Assembly (NCBI RefSeq): GCF_021726515.1
Contig: NZ_JAKKCJ010000001.1
Location: 1 to 64,000, forward strand
From: Vibrio sp. CK2-1
GTDB lineage: Bacteria; Pseudomonadota; Gammaproteobacteria; Enterobacterales; Vibrionaceae
Length of the DNA stretch: 64,000 nucleotides
Direction: 5' to 3'
Shown here: in pieces, positions 9,920-17,980 of the stretch
How the letters are laid out: the number at the start of each line of letters is the position of its first letter
Numbering within the stretch: position 1 is the stretch's first letter
The notes under the pieces: generated by a model
Told to the model about the DNA's origin: nothing
Database searches by the model: none
What the model saw: the letters and a program-made list of their open reading frames with translations, nothing else
Translations under genes and position numbers: made by a program

Positions 9920-10513
9920 ATGAAAGCATTAACTCTTTCTTTATTGGTTTTACTATTGGGTGCATGTTCAAACCTAGAATCCGATCCACCGCCAATCGCC
10001 TTTCATTCAAAAGATTTAAGCGATTCAGATAATGACGGAGTGATTAACGCACGTGATTTATGTGCTAATACTCGTAAAAACGCCGTGATTGATAACAATG
10101 GTTGCCCTACTGTTGTCCATTCAGAAGAAGAAAATAAACTACACATTTTATTTGCTAACGATTCAACCGTGATTCCTGCAGCTTATGATAAGCACATTAA
10201 GAATATGAGTAGTTTCTTAGATAAATATCCACAAACTCATATTGTACTTAACGGTTATGCTAGTCCAGTAGGCCCGGCAGAGCACAACAAGTACCTCTCG
10301 ATACATCGTGCAGCGAATGTCTATAAAGCCTTGGTTGCCGCTGGCGTCAGTCCTAAACGTATTGAAACCGTAGGTTACGGTGACAGCGATCCAATTCAAG
10401 CAACATCGAGAGAAGAAACTATGACATTAAGCCGTCGTGTTACCGCCTCAGTGGTAGGGATGGATAGCAGCGTAGTAGAAAGCTGGACTATCTATGATCA
10501 ACGTAAAGACTAA
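9920..10513 (+). CDS. OmpA-family lipoprotein with calcium-binding thrombospondin-3-like repeat
   Basis: 197 residues. Lipobox LGAC near residue 16, then a short Asp-rich stretch (SDSDNDGVINARDLC) like a thrombospondin type 3 calcium repeat. An OmpA C-terminal peptidoglycan-binding domain follows (about 75-185, with RAANVYKALVAAGVSPKRI). It probably anchors the secretion channel to peptidoglycan. An OmpA-like gene between the TolC-like and LapG-like genes is also found in the Shewanella bpfA adhesin operon, which supports a role in this system. AGGA lies upstream; its end overlaps the lapG-like start by 20 bases. Confidence 0.85.
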   Translation: MKALTLSLLVLLLGACSNLESDPPPIAFHSKDLSDSDNDGVINARDLCANTRKNAVIDNNGCPTVVHSEEENKLHILFANDSTVIPAAYDKHIKNMSSFLDKYPQTHIVLNGYASPVGPAEHNKYLSIHRAANVYKALVAAGVSPKRIETVGYGDSDPIQATSREETMTLSRRVTASVVGMDSSVVESWTIYDQRKD

Positions 10514-11204
10514 GAGACCTTTCCTCTCTTTTTCGCTTACCGCCTGTCTCTTCTTAATCTTGTTAATCATTTCAGTGAGAGCTTCGGCTCTCACTGCTGT
10601 TGAACAACAAATCATTACCTTCAGTCATGAGCATTTTGGACAACGTGCTGGCTTACGAATCAAAGCATGGCTAGAGCTCACCCATAGCTTACAGAATCAC
10701 TCCCTCTCTCTACAATTATCCGAAGTGAATAACTTTTTTAATCAATTAGTATTTATTGATGATATAAAGTTATGGGGTGAAGATGATTATTGGGCAACAC
10801 CGGTGCAGTTTCTTAATGCTGGCGGTGGAGACTGTGAAGATTTTAGTATTGCCAAATATTATACCCTGCGAGAATTAGGGGTAGATGACGAGAAATTGCG
10901 CTTAATCTACGTAAAATCACTGACATTAAACCAATTTCATATGGTCGTTGCCTATTATGAAACGCCAAGTTCAATGCCTTTAATTTTAGATAATATTGAT
11001 GGCGAAATAAAACCGGCCAGTCAAAGAAGCGATCTCGTTCCTGTCTATAGTTTTAACGCCACTAACTTATGGATCACAAAAGGAGGTGCAGCTGGAAGCC
11101 AATCAGTGCCGGCCGGTAATGTCTCCAATTTAAGTATGTGGCAAAAATTACGTAAACGAAGTCAGCATGACACTCATCACCCTATTATAAACTTGGATCA
11201 ATGA
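10494..11204 (+). CDS. lapG: LapG-like periplasmic cysteine protease (BTLCP family)
   Basis: 236 residues with a signal or anchor helix (about 10-30) and the bacterial transglutaminase-like cysteine protease fold. The expected triad is visible: C114 in GGDCEDF, H149 in NQFHMVV and D166 in LILDNID; the acidic residues after C114 fit the calcium site of LapG proteins. The predicted job is to cut the adhesin at its N-terminal PAAG when c-di-GMP is low. The tail after about residue 195 is unstructured and contains GGAAGS, itself resembling a cleavage site. The gene overlaps its upstream neighbour by 20 bases and is followed four bases later by a LapD-like receptor. Confidence 0.9.
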   Translation: MINVKTKRPFLSFSLTACLFLILLIISVRASALTAVEQQIITFSHEHFGQRAGLRIKAWLELTHSLQNHSLSLQLSEVNNFFNQLVFIDDIKLWGEDDYWATPVQFLNAGGGDCEDFSIAKYYTLRELGVDDEKLRLIYVKSLTLNQFHMVVAYYETPSSMPLILDNIDGEIKPASQRSDLVPVYSFNATNLWITKGGAAGSQSVPAGNVSNLSMWQKLRKRSQHDTHHPIINLDQ

Positions 11205-11208
11205 TGCT

Positions 11209-13158
11209 ATGAGTCTATATAATAAATTCCAAATTTGGTTATCGATAACCTTCTTAATATTGACGACATCGGTTTTTGGCCTACTACTTCACTCTAGCCA
11301 TACTTACCTGAAGACTCAGCAAAAGATTGAGATGACGAACATGATCAGCGCATTGAATATTGCGCTAACTCCGTTCATTCATCAAAAAGATAAAGTGGGT
11401 TTAGAGTCCGTCATTAATGCCTCTTTTGATAGTGGCTTCTACGGTTCTATCACACTCAAAATAAATGATAGTAATACCCAAATTCAACGTAAGAATCTTA
11501 ATCAAAATTCTGACTCACCTGAATGGTTTCAAAAAATCGCGCCTTTTGAAAAGCTAACAGAATCTCGCGTATTAATGGATGGTTGGATGCAAGCCGCAAC
11601 CTTAACTGTCACCAATAATACGGCAACAGGTTATGACCAATTATGGGCGCTGACTCTACGCTTACTCACCGCATTTATTATTAATTCATTACTTGCTGCA
11701 ATCTCGATGATCATCATACTTCGAGTCATGTTCAAACCATTAAAGGACATACAAAAGCGTGCGAATGAAATTAGCTTAAATAAGTTTGGTGACCCTATAC
11801 CTCAAGTCAATACTCGTGAACTCTCTGATGTAATACAAGCGATTAATTACATGAGTAAGCATATTGAAGCTCATTACGTACAATCGGCAAATGAAGTTAA
11901 ACGCCTACGTATGCGCGCTTACCAAGATCCTGTTTCTGAGTTAAGTAATCGTGAATATTTCATCACTCAGCTTGAACCATGGCTAACTTCTAACACCCAT
12001 GATCATTGTGGTCTGTGGTTAATGAAAGTCGATGCCATTGAAGATGCGTATGAAAACAAAGAATTTGAGAAAGCCGATAGCATGGTTAAAGAACTTGCTC
12101 AGAAATTAAGTTCATTTGTTGACGGAAGAAGTACCTTTTCTCGCTTTAGTCGTTCTGAGTTTATTTTACTGGTCCCTCATTGCCATTATGAGTATTTAGA
12201 ACAAGTATCAGAGACCGCACTTAATCTCGTTAATGAATGGCAACCGAACGAATTAATTGAAGATAACTCAGCCTCTATTGGGATGATGGTTTTACATCAT
12301 CAAACCGACATGAGAACAGTTTTCACCCAACTTGATAGCGCCTTAACTCAAGCTCGTCAACAAAGCGGCTTAAAAGCATTTTTATATAATGAGAATACTA
12401 TTTTGCCTGAGTTTACTAAGGGTAAAATTGAATGGCAGAACTTTGTTAAACAAGGTATTGAGAATCAACAAGTCAAAATTCGACTTCAACCGGCGATTAA
12501 TAAAGAGCAACAAATCTTGCACTATGAGGCCTTTGCCTATATTGAAGTGGATAATATTATCTACACAGCCAATCATTTTATTACTGCGCTAGAAGATAGT
12601 GATGTGGCCTATCAATTCGATAATCATGTATTAACGCTTGTGAGTAAGCAATTGGCTGCTAACCCTAGCAAGTCACCGATTACCGTTAATATAAGTAAAG
12701 ATAGTCTTCATAATAGCCAATTTGTTGTCTTCTTAACTCAAATGCTAAAAGCCAACCCTCAGCTCAGAGAAACGCTAGTGTTTGAATTTCCTGAGGTTTG
12801 CTTCACTAAACACCTTGAAGAAACCAAAGTCATTACTCAATTACTCCTTCAGCATTCGTTTAAGTTTGGTATTGATAACTTTGGTCATAGTTTCAGCTCT
12901 ATTGATTACTTACATCAAGTACAGCCGACCTATGTCAAATTAGATTTTACGTATACGAGCCAATTGGATGATCCAGCTAAATATGACCTTCTCGCTTCTA
13001 TGACTCGCATCGCCAAAAACTTAGACATTGGCATGATTGCAACTCATGTAGAGAATTTAAAACAAATTGATCAATTAGTTGAGCTTGATATTCGACGCTT
13101 CCAAGGGTTCATTACCGATAAGCTAGAATTAAACGGTCATAAAAACGCTGACAAATAA
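11209..13158 (+). CDS. LapD-like degenerate GGDEF-EAL receptor, second copy
   Basis: 649 residues with the same layout as the receptor at 4123: N-terminal membrane helix, LapG-binding-type periplasmic domain (EWF with W106), second helix near 155-175, HAMP, GGDEF-like and EAL-like domains. GGDEF is degenerate (SRFSRSEF), EAL reads EAF and DDFG reads DNFG, so it should be a c-di-GMP receptor without catalysis. The two copies are clearly related in the EAL part (IDNFGH, YVKLDF, FQGF) but diverge elsewhere. It starts four bases after the lapG-like stop and ends the operon at a strong terminator. By position next to lapG it is the more canonical lapD. Confidence 0.88.
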   Translation: MSLYNKFQIWLSITFLILTTSVFGLLLHSSHTYLKTQQKIEMTNMISALNIALTPFIHQKDKVGLESVINASFDSGFYGSITLKINDSNTQIQRKNLNQNSDSPEWFQKIAPFEKLTESRVLMDGWMQAATLTVTNNTATGYDQLWALTLRLLTAFIINSLLAAISMIIILRVMFKPLKDIQKRANEISLNKFGDPIPQVNTRELSDVIQAINYMSKHIEAHYVQSANEVKRLRMRAYQDPVSELSNREYFITQLEPWLTSNTHDHCGLWLMKVDAIEDAYENKEFEKADSMVKELAQKLSSFVDGRSTFSRFSRSEFILLVPHCHYEYLEQVSETALNLVNEWQPNELIEDNSASIGMMVLHHQTDMRTVFTQLDSALTQARQQSGLKAFLYNENTILPEFTKGKIEWQNFVKQGIENQQVKIRLQPAINKEQQILHYEAFAYIEVDNIIYTANHFITALEDSDVAYQFDNHVLTLVSKQLAANPSKSPITVNISKDSLHNSQFVVFLTQMLKANPQLRETLVFEFPEVCFTKHLEETKVITQLLLQHSFKFGIDNFGHSFSSIDYLHQVQPTYVKLDFTYTSQLDDPAKYDLLASMTRIAKNLDIGMIATHVENLKQIDQLVELDIRRFQGFITDKLELNGHKNADK

Positions 13159-13167
13159 CCATAAAAA

Positions 13168-13202
13168 GAAACCCCCCTGATAGAAAATATCAGGAGGTTT
13201 TC
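13168..13202 (+). terminator. Terminator after the Lap operon
   Basis: AAACCCCCCTGAT pairs with ATCAGGAGGTTTT with one mismatch around a 7-base loop and ends in a T-tract. It lies between convergent genes and could also serve the lipoprotein gene read from the right. Confidence 0.8.
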
Positions 13203-13242
13203 TGGCGTTAACTTCTATAGTTCTAATGATTAGAGCCTGCGA

Positions 13243-13908
13243 TTAATCATCAGACTCTAACACGACATCATCAATAAACACTTCTGTTTGGAAGGCTACA
13301 TCACCATTCATGTCGATATTTTCAGTGCTGTTAAGGTGGGTTAGCGCATAAACTTCTAACGTTGTGTTACTGCCTGAATTAAAGGCTAATTCCACTTTAC
13401 GGAAACCATTCGTATCATCGCCATCAGAATCGATATCATCATTGGTGAATGTCTTTGTTCTTACGGTATTGCCCGCTAAAGAACCAACCCCCATATCTTT
13501 CACACCCAACTCAAGTACATTTGGTGACTCATCACCTTTTTCATCACGGTAGTACACCGTTAAAAGGTAATCAGTATCGGGTTCAATGTTAGGAATGATT
13601 TGGCTTACACCAGGCCCCGATTGTAATGTTGAGCTTTCATTGATTGAAGGGTAAAACAAACGTAGAGAACCCGGATCACCAGAAGCGGTAATATTCGTTG
13701 CTTCAACCGCACCCAAACCTAACTCTGGCGTAGCATGCACCAACCAAGCACCACTGCTGTTGCCATTTAAAGCAAAACGAGTAAATGCACCATCAGCGAC
13801 TTTGCCCATAGCGGGTACCGGTGTAGTATTTACAGGCGCTTTATCCGAGTTAGAAGAGCATCCAGCAAGCACCCCTGCAATAGCTAAAGCTAAGTAAATT
13901 TTTCTCAT
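13243..13908 (-). CDS. Lipoprotein of unknown function, beta-sandwich type, paralog of 24671
   Basis: 221 residues. Lipobox LAGC at about 14-17 is followed by Ser-Ser, so outer-membrane sorting is expected. The mature part reads like a carbohydrate-binding jelly roll: GAFTRFALNG near the start, a DTDYLLTVYYRDEKGD strand pair in the middle, and a closing EVFIDDVVLESDD. The same pattern (FxxNSGSxxxW, GLGxVxx, NTDYSLSFYY, NSGSNTxxxV, GDxxxQTEVxxDxx) is shared with the lipoprotein at 24671, so they are paralogs. No catalytic motif was recognised. Its place at the edge of the alginate locus suggests glycan binding at the cell surface, but this is inference. AAGGGA precedes the ATG. Confidence 0.75.
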   Translation of the reverse strand: MRKIYLALAIAGVLAGCSSNSDKAPVNTTPVPAMGKVADGAFTRFALNGNSSGAWLVHATPELGLGAVEATNITASGDPGSLRLFYPSINESSTLQSGPGVSQIIPNIEPDTDYLLTVYYRDEKGDESPNVLELGVKDMGVGSLAGNTVRTKTFTNDDIDSDGDDTNGFRKVELAFNSGSNTTLEVYALTHLNSTENIDMNGDVAFQTEVFIDDVVLESDD

Positions 13909-14114
13909 ATTATATTCCCTTTCACACGCGATGAAATTGTTAACAAACCAGTCGTTTAAGCCAAATTATAGTTAACTAAAATACATTGGTCATAATTCCT
14001 GCCATTTTAACGAAATTTATAGGAAATATCTCCCATTATTAGGGATTTATTACCACAAGACTGAAGAAAATATCGAACTCAGGAATACGTTGGATTTCTT
14101 ATAACGTCATAAAT

Positions 14115-14150
14115 AAAAACGCTGCTATCAAACTCGATAGCAGCGTTTTT
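14115..14150 (-). terminator. Terminator after kdgR
   Basis: A 15-base perfect stem (AAAAACGCTGCTATC and its complement) around a short loop, with T-tracts on both sides. It ends the leftward kdgR gene. Bases 13909-14114 hold only AT-rich sequence and the promoter of the lipoprotein. Confidence 0.8.
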
Positions 14151-14179
14151 CATTCGCTCTCAAACCATTACGATACTTC

Positions 14180-14962
14180 TTACATTGGGTATTCGTGGTA
14201 ACCCAAATGTTCGGAGATGTTCTTACAAGCGTTTTGAAGCATAGCAACATATTCTGCTTTACGATTTTCATCAAAACGAATCGTTGGGAACGAAATAGAT
14301 AAGCCCGCAACCACGTGGCCAAAACGGTCATAAACCGGTGCACCGATACAATATAAGCCTGGCTCTTGTTCTTCATTATCTTCAGCATACCCTTGCTGTT
14401 TCACAGTGACGAGCTCAGCTAATAATTGATCAACATCTTCATGCGTTTTTTCTGTATGCTTAATAAAATCAACATCTTTGAGAGTTTTACGCACAAATTC
14501 TGTATCTCTATCAGCCAATAACACTTTACCAATGGCTGTACTATAAAGAGGGTTTCGACGCCCTACTCGAGATTGCATACGCAAGTTATAACCAGAGTCG
14601 ATTTTATGAGTGTAGATAATATGATCGACATCTAAAGCCCCTAAGTGCAAAGCTTCATTGGTTTTTTCAGAAATCACTCTCATCTCTTTATCAGCAAGTG
14701 AAATAATATCCACATACTCTAAAGATTTTGCACCCACTTCAAATAACTTTAAGGTTAACGAATACTTATCAGCTTCACCTTCCTGCTCTACATACCCCAA
14801 CACTTTCATCGTTTGCAAAAAACGGTACGTAGTACTTTTCGACATCATTAAACGCTGTGACAATTCAGTAACACCAATTTCTTTTTGCTCACTAAGTGAT
14901 TGTATAATAACAAAAACTTTCATTACTGATGATACTACATCTGGTTGTTTCGCTTTTTCCAT
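14180..14962 (-). CDS. kdgR: KdgR, IclR-family regulator of uronate catabolism
   Basis: 260 residues. An N-terminal winged helix-turn-helix (VTELSQRLMMSKSTTYRFLQ, about 30-50) and C-terminal IclR effector domain are nearly superimposable on enterobacterial KdgR, including SSVMKVF, EKYSLTLKLFE-like and RRNPLYSTAIGKVLLA stretches and the GLSISFPT and GYHEYP ends. KdgR represses pectin and KDG pathway genes and is released by KDG. Here it is divergent from kduD with a KdgR-box-like palindrome between them. AAGG precedes the ATG. The family assignment is very secure; its regulon in this organism is inferred. Confidence 0.95.
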   Translation of the reverse strand: MEKAKQPDVVSSVMKVFVIIQSLSEQKEIGVTELSQRLMMSKSTTYRFLQTMKVLGYVEQEGEADKYSLTLKLFEVGAKSLEYVDIISLADKEMRVISEKTNEALHLGALDVDHIIYTHKIDSGYNLRMQSRVGRRNPLYSTAIGKVLLADRDTEFVRKTLKDVDFIKHTEKTHEDVDQLLAELVTVKQQGYAEDNEEQEPGLYCIGAPVYDRFGHVVAGLSISFPTIRFDENRKAEYVAMLQNACKNISEHLGYHEYPM

Positions 14963-15073
14963 ATTTTTATACCTTAAAATATTCCTATTCGCTCATTCTA
15001 CCCTTATTGTGATTTTTTAAAACATGAATAATAAATACCATTACTTTAAATGAAGTGGCGTTTGCGCTTTTTC

Positions 15074-15086
15074 AAAACCATGTTTT
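15074..15086. promoter_or_regulatory. KdgR-box-like palindrome
   Basis: AAAACCATGTTTT, preceded by TTC and followed by ATTT. The right half fits the published KdgR consensus (AATRAAAYRNYRTTTYATT) fully; the left half differs at four positions, mostly outside the core. It lies about 110 bases before both divergent starts, kdgR and kduD. Confidence 0.55.
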
Positions 15087-15186
15087 ATTTTAATTTGATG
15101 TGACACTTTGAAATTGCTAGGATAGGTTTAATCATCACCACTACACTGTATTAGATAACTGCCCATAAGCAACAAAGGAAATAGCT

Positions 15187-15948
15187 ATGATTCTTAATGC
15201 ATTTAATTTAGAAGGTAAAGTAGCCATAGTGACTGGCTGCAACACAGGTCTTGGTCAGAGTATGGCGTTAGGCCTAGCACAAGCAGGTTGTAAGGTAGTT
15301 GGTGTTAATCGTAGCGCACCTGAAGAAACCATAGAGCTAATGAAAGCAGAATGTCATAACTTTCTTGATGTCCGAGCAAACTTATTAACTCAAGATGACA
15401 TCCCTACTATTATTGAAAAAGCACTGGCTGAATTCGGTCAAATTGACATCTTAGTCAACAACGCCGGTATCATTCGTCGTGAAGATGCTATCGAATTCTC
15501 TGAGCAGAACTGGGATGACGTTATGAACATCAACTCTAAAACGGTCTTCTTTATGTCTCAAGCGGTAGCTAAGCAATTCATCGCTCAAGGTAATGGTGGC
15601 AAGATCATCAACATCGCTTCTATGCTGTCTTTCCAAGGTGGAATTCGAGTGCCTTCTTATACCGCTTCCAAAAGTGCACTTATGGGAGTTACGCGTGCAA
15701 TGGCAAATGAATGGGCAAAATACAACATCAATGTAAACGCAATTGCCCCAGGTTACATGGCCACTAACAATACTGCTGCGCTACGTGACGACGAGGAACG
15801 CAATACCGCTATTCTTGAGCGTATTCCCGCGAATCGCTGGGGCAAGCCAGAAGATGTAGCTGGACCTTGTGTATTCTTAGCATCTGATGCTGCAAATTAC
15901 ATCAATGGTTATACGGTTGCTGTTGATGGCGGTTGGTTAGCACGTTAA
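15187..15948 (+). CDS. kduD: KduD, 2-dehydro-3-deoxy-D-gluconate 5-dehydrogenase (SDR)
   Basis: 253 residues, the usual KduD length. Classical short-chain dehydrogenase features: the TGCNTGLGQ nucleotide loop (about 15-23), NNAG (about 90), a catalytic Ser in INIASMLS and YTASK, and a C-terminal NGYTVAVDGGW. It should interconvert 2,5-diketo-3-deoxygluconate and KDG with NAD(H). The neighbouring RpiB-family gene would supply the isomerase step before it. AAAGGA precedes the ATG. Sequence similarity to KduD (FNLEGKVAIVTG start, GRIPANRWGKPED-like region) is strong. Confidence 0.93.
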   Translation: MILNAFNLEGKVAIVTGCNTGLGQSMALGLAQAGCKVVGVNRSAPEETIELMKAECHNFLDVRANLLTQDDIPTIIEKALAEFGQIDILVNNAGIIRREDAIEFSEQNWDDVMNINSKTVFFMSQAVAKQFIAQGNGGKIINIASMLSFQGGIRVPSYTASKSALMGVTRAMANEWAKYNINVNAIAPGYMATNNTAALRDDEERNTAILERIPANRWGKPEDVAGPCVFLASDAANYINGYTVAVDGGWLAR

Positions 15949-15990
15949 TAGCATTAAAATAATTTACTCAATTCCTATCGGAGAATATCA

Positions 15991-16629
15991 ATGAAAATCG
16001 CACTAATGATGGAAAACAGCCAAGCAAGCAAAAACGCAACCATTCTTAACGAACTAACAAGCGTTGTTGAGCCACTAGGTCACACGGTTGCTAACGTAGG
16101 TATGAGTGATGAAAACGATCATCAGCTAACGTATATTCACCTTGGTATTCAAGCAAGCATCCTACTTAACTCTAAAGCGGTTGATTTTGTAATTGCGGGT
16201 TGTGGTACTGGTCAAGGTGCAATGATGTCACTGAACCTACACCCAGGTGTGGCTTGTGGTTACTGCCTAGATCCATCAGATGCTTTCCTATTCAACCAAA
16301 TCAACAACGGTAACGCACTTGCTTTAGCATTTGCGAAAGGCTTTGGTTGGGCAGCTGAACTTAATGCTCGTTACATCTTCGAAAAAGCATTCACTGGCCC
16401 ACGAGGTGAAGGTTACCCAGTTGAGCGTAAAGAACCACAAGTTCGGAACGCCGGTATTCTCAATGAAGTAAAAGCTGCGGTTTGTAAAGAGAACTACCTA
16501 GATATACTACGTGCTATCGCTCCTGAACTGGTGAAAACTGCCGTAACCGGCGAACGCTTCCAACAATGTTTCTTCGACAACTGCCAAGATGATGAAATTA
16601 AAGCATTCGTTAAAGAAGCTTTAGCGTAA
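15991..16629 (+). CDS. RpiB/LacAB-family isomerase, DhuI-like
   Basis: 212 residues, longer than RpiB (about 150) because of a C-terminal extension. RpiB-family motifs include the early Asn/Ser substrate loop and VDFVIAGCGTGQGAMMS (about 66-82) with the active-site Cys, and NGNALALAFAKGFGW. A streptococcal protein of this family, DhuI, isomerises 4-deoxy-5-ketouronate, the product of unsaturated uronates, in front of a KduD-like dehydrogenase. The position 42 bases after kduD and the absence of a kduI gene in the window make the same role likely here. Other sugar-phosphate isomerisation cannot be excluded from sequence alone. GGAG precedes the ATG. Confidence 0.78.
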   Translation: MKIALMMENSQASKNATILNELTSVVEPLGHTVANVGMSDENDHQLTYIHLGIQASILLNSKAVDFVIAGCGTGQGAMMSLNLHPGVACGYCLDPSDAFLFNQINNGNALALAFAKGFGWAAELNARYIFEKAFTGPRGEGYPVERKEPQVRNAGILNEVKAAVCKENYLDILRAIAPELVKTAVTGERFQQCFFDNCQDDEIKAFVKEALA

Positions 16630-16711
16630 TAAATAGAGGCATCTTTCCAAGATTTATTGAATATTCACCATCAATACATGCTTTAATTTTCTGGTGTATT
16701 TAGACATAAAT

Positions 16712-16743
16712 AACCCCCAATAGTTATAAAGCTATTGGGGGTT
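16712..16743. terminator. Bidirectional terminator between convergent genes
   Basis: AACCCCCAATAG pairs perfectly with CTATTGGGGGTT around an 8-base loop. It serves the kduD-isomerase pair from the left and probably the leftward SDR gene from the right. Confidence 0.8.
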
Positions 16744-16792
16744 ATTTCATGATTTGGCCGGTGTTTTGTTTAACTGGCTTCTAAAAACCGGA

Positions 16793-17548
16793 TTAAATAC
16801 CTAACGCTTGTCCGCCACCGATTTGAATCGTTTCAGCAGTGATGAATGATGCATCTTCGCTTACTAGGAATGCAATCACTGATGCTACTTCTTCTGGTTG
16901 ACCTAAACGACCAAGCATAATGCTGTCTTTCCAAGAAGCGAAAACTTCTGGCTTAGTTGCTTTAATTTGAGCGTGGAATGGTGTGTCGATTGTACCTGGA
17001 GAAACCGCATTTACACGGATGCCAGCAGGAGCAAGCTCTTTAGCCAGTGCGCGAGTTAAAGTATGAACCGCGCCTTTAGAAACACCGTAGATACCAGCAC
17101 CTGGGCCACCAGCATTCCAGCCTGCATTTGAAGTGAAGTTGATGATTGAACCACCTTCTGCTTTCTTCAAGAATGGAATAGCAGCGCGAGAAACAAAGAA
17201 TGCGCTATCAAGGTTAAGTGCCATAACGAAACGGTAGAAATCGGTTGTCATTTCTTCCATTGGGCTACGACCACCTAGACCACCAGCATTGTTAACAACA
17301 ACATCAAGCTTGCCGTATTTTTCACCAATTGCAGTGATGTTTTCAGTAACCGCTTTATCATCAGTTACATCAAAACCATAGTACTCAGCTTCAATGCCTA
17401 GTTCTTTTAATTCTGCTACGCGCTCAGCACCTTTATCATCTTCGATACCGTTAAGTACAACCGTGTAACCATCAGTACCAAGACGTTTTGCAACTTGAAA
17501 ACCAATACCGCCAGTTGCGCCAGAAATAAAAGCAATTTTTTTAGACAT
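16793..17548 (-). CDS. Short-chain dehydrogenase, candidate DEH reductase or uronate-pathway dehydrogenase
   Basis: 251 residues from the ATG at 17548, chosen for its spacing from AGAGAG; an upstream in-frame ATG at 17635 lacks a ribosome site. SDR motifs: GATGGIG (about 9-15), NNAGG (about 90), Ser in INFTSNAGW, YGVSK, and a C-terminal AETIQIGGGQ. Alginate degraders use SDR enzymes (A1-R and FlRed types) to reduce DEH to KDG, and the gene has a perfect FadR-type operator 77 bases upstream, so a role in alginate monomer reduction is plausible. The specific substrate cannot be read from the sequence. A second candidate reductase of another family lies divergently at 17981. Confidence 0.75.
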   Translation of the reverse strand: MSKKIAFISGATGGIGFQVAKRLGTDGYTVVLNGIEDDKGAERVAELKELGIEAEYYGFDVTDDKAVTENITAIGEKYGKLDVVVNNAGGLGGRSPMEEMTTDFYRFVMALNLDSAFFVSRAAIPFLKKAEGGSIINFTSNAGWNAGGPGAGIYGVSKGAVHTLTRALAKELAPAGIRVNAVSPGTIDTPFHAQIKATKPEVFASWKDSIMLGRLGQPEEVASVIAFLVSEDASFITAETIQIGGGQALGI

Positions 17549-17624
17549 AGTCATTCTCTCTTTAATCATCCATTTATAAATTTTGCTCGGTGAACAACAT
17601 TCATCACCAAAATAGTTGATCTTA

Positions 17625-17635
17625 TTGTATGACAA
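17625..17635. promoter_or_regulatory. FadR-type operator-like site (TTGTATGACAA)
   Basis: Exact fit to TNGTNNNACNA, 77 bases before the leftward SDR. The same 11-base word occurs before the symporter gene at 24319. The remainder of the gap to 17980 holds a weak CRP-like site (TGTTG-N6-TCACA at 17867-17882) on the side of the next gene and nothing else I can name. Confidence 0.6.
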
Positions 17636-17980
17636 ATACGGTGATTTTCAATTTTATTTATCACAGAAAGATCAAAAATGAGATCTCAGCCAAGTATCAG
17701 GTTGACTAGAAAAGGCACATTTCCTACTTTAAAACGTCATCCATGCATCATTATATTGAAACCTAACACTGGCAGGCTTTGGGCGCAGCGCATAAGGTTT
17801 CCTCATAGTACAAAAGGCAATACTGAGTGAATTCCACTCTATTATTAGTGTCAATTTCGTGATCTATGTTGCTTAAGTCACAGAAAGCAACTTTATCTTC
17901 CTTCATTTGATTGCTAAACCAAATCCATACCTATAGAATCACCTCACTTAGCTATATAATAATACAATTGGAGAGATATG

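Noticed and set aside
17636..17980. Possible small RNA or riboswitch in the gap between the two candidate reductases
   Set aside because: I found no stable hairpin with a T-run and no known riboswitch core; only a weak CRP-like site.
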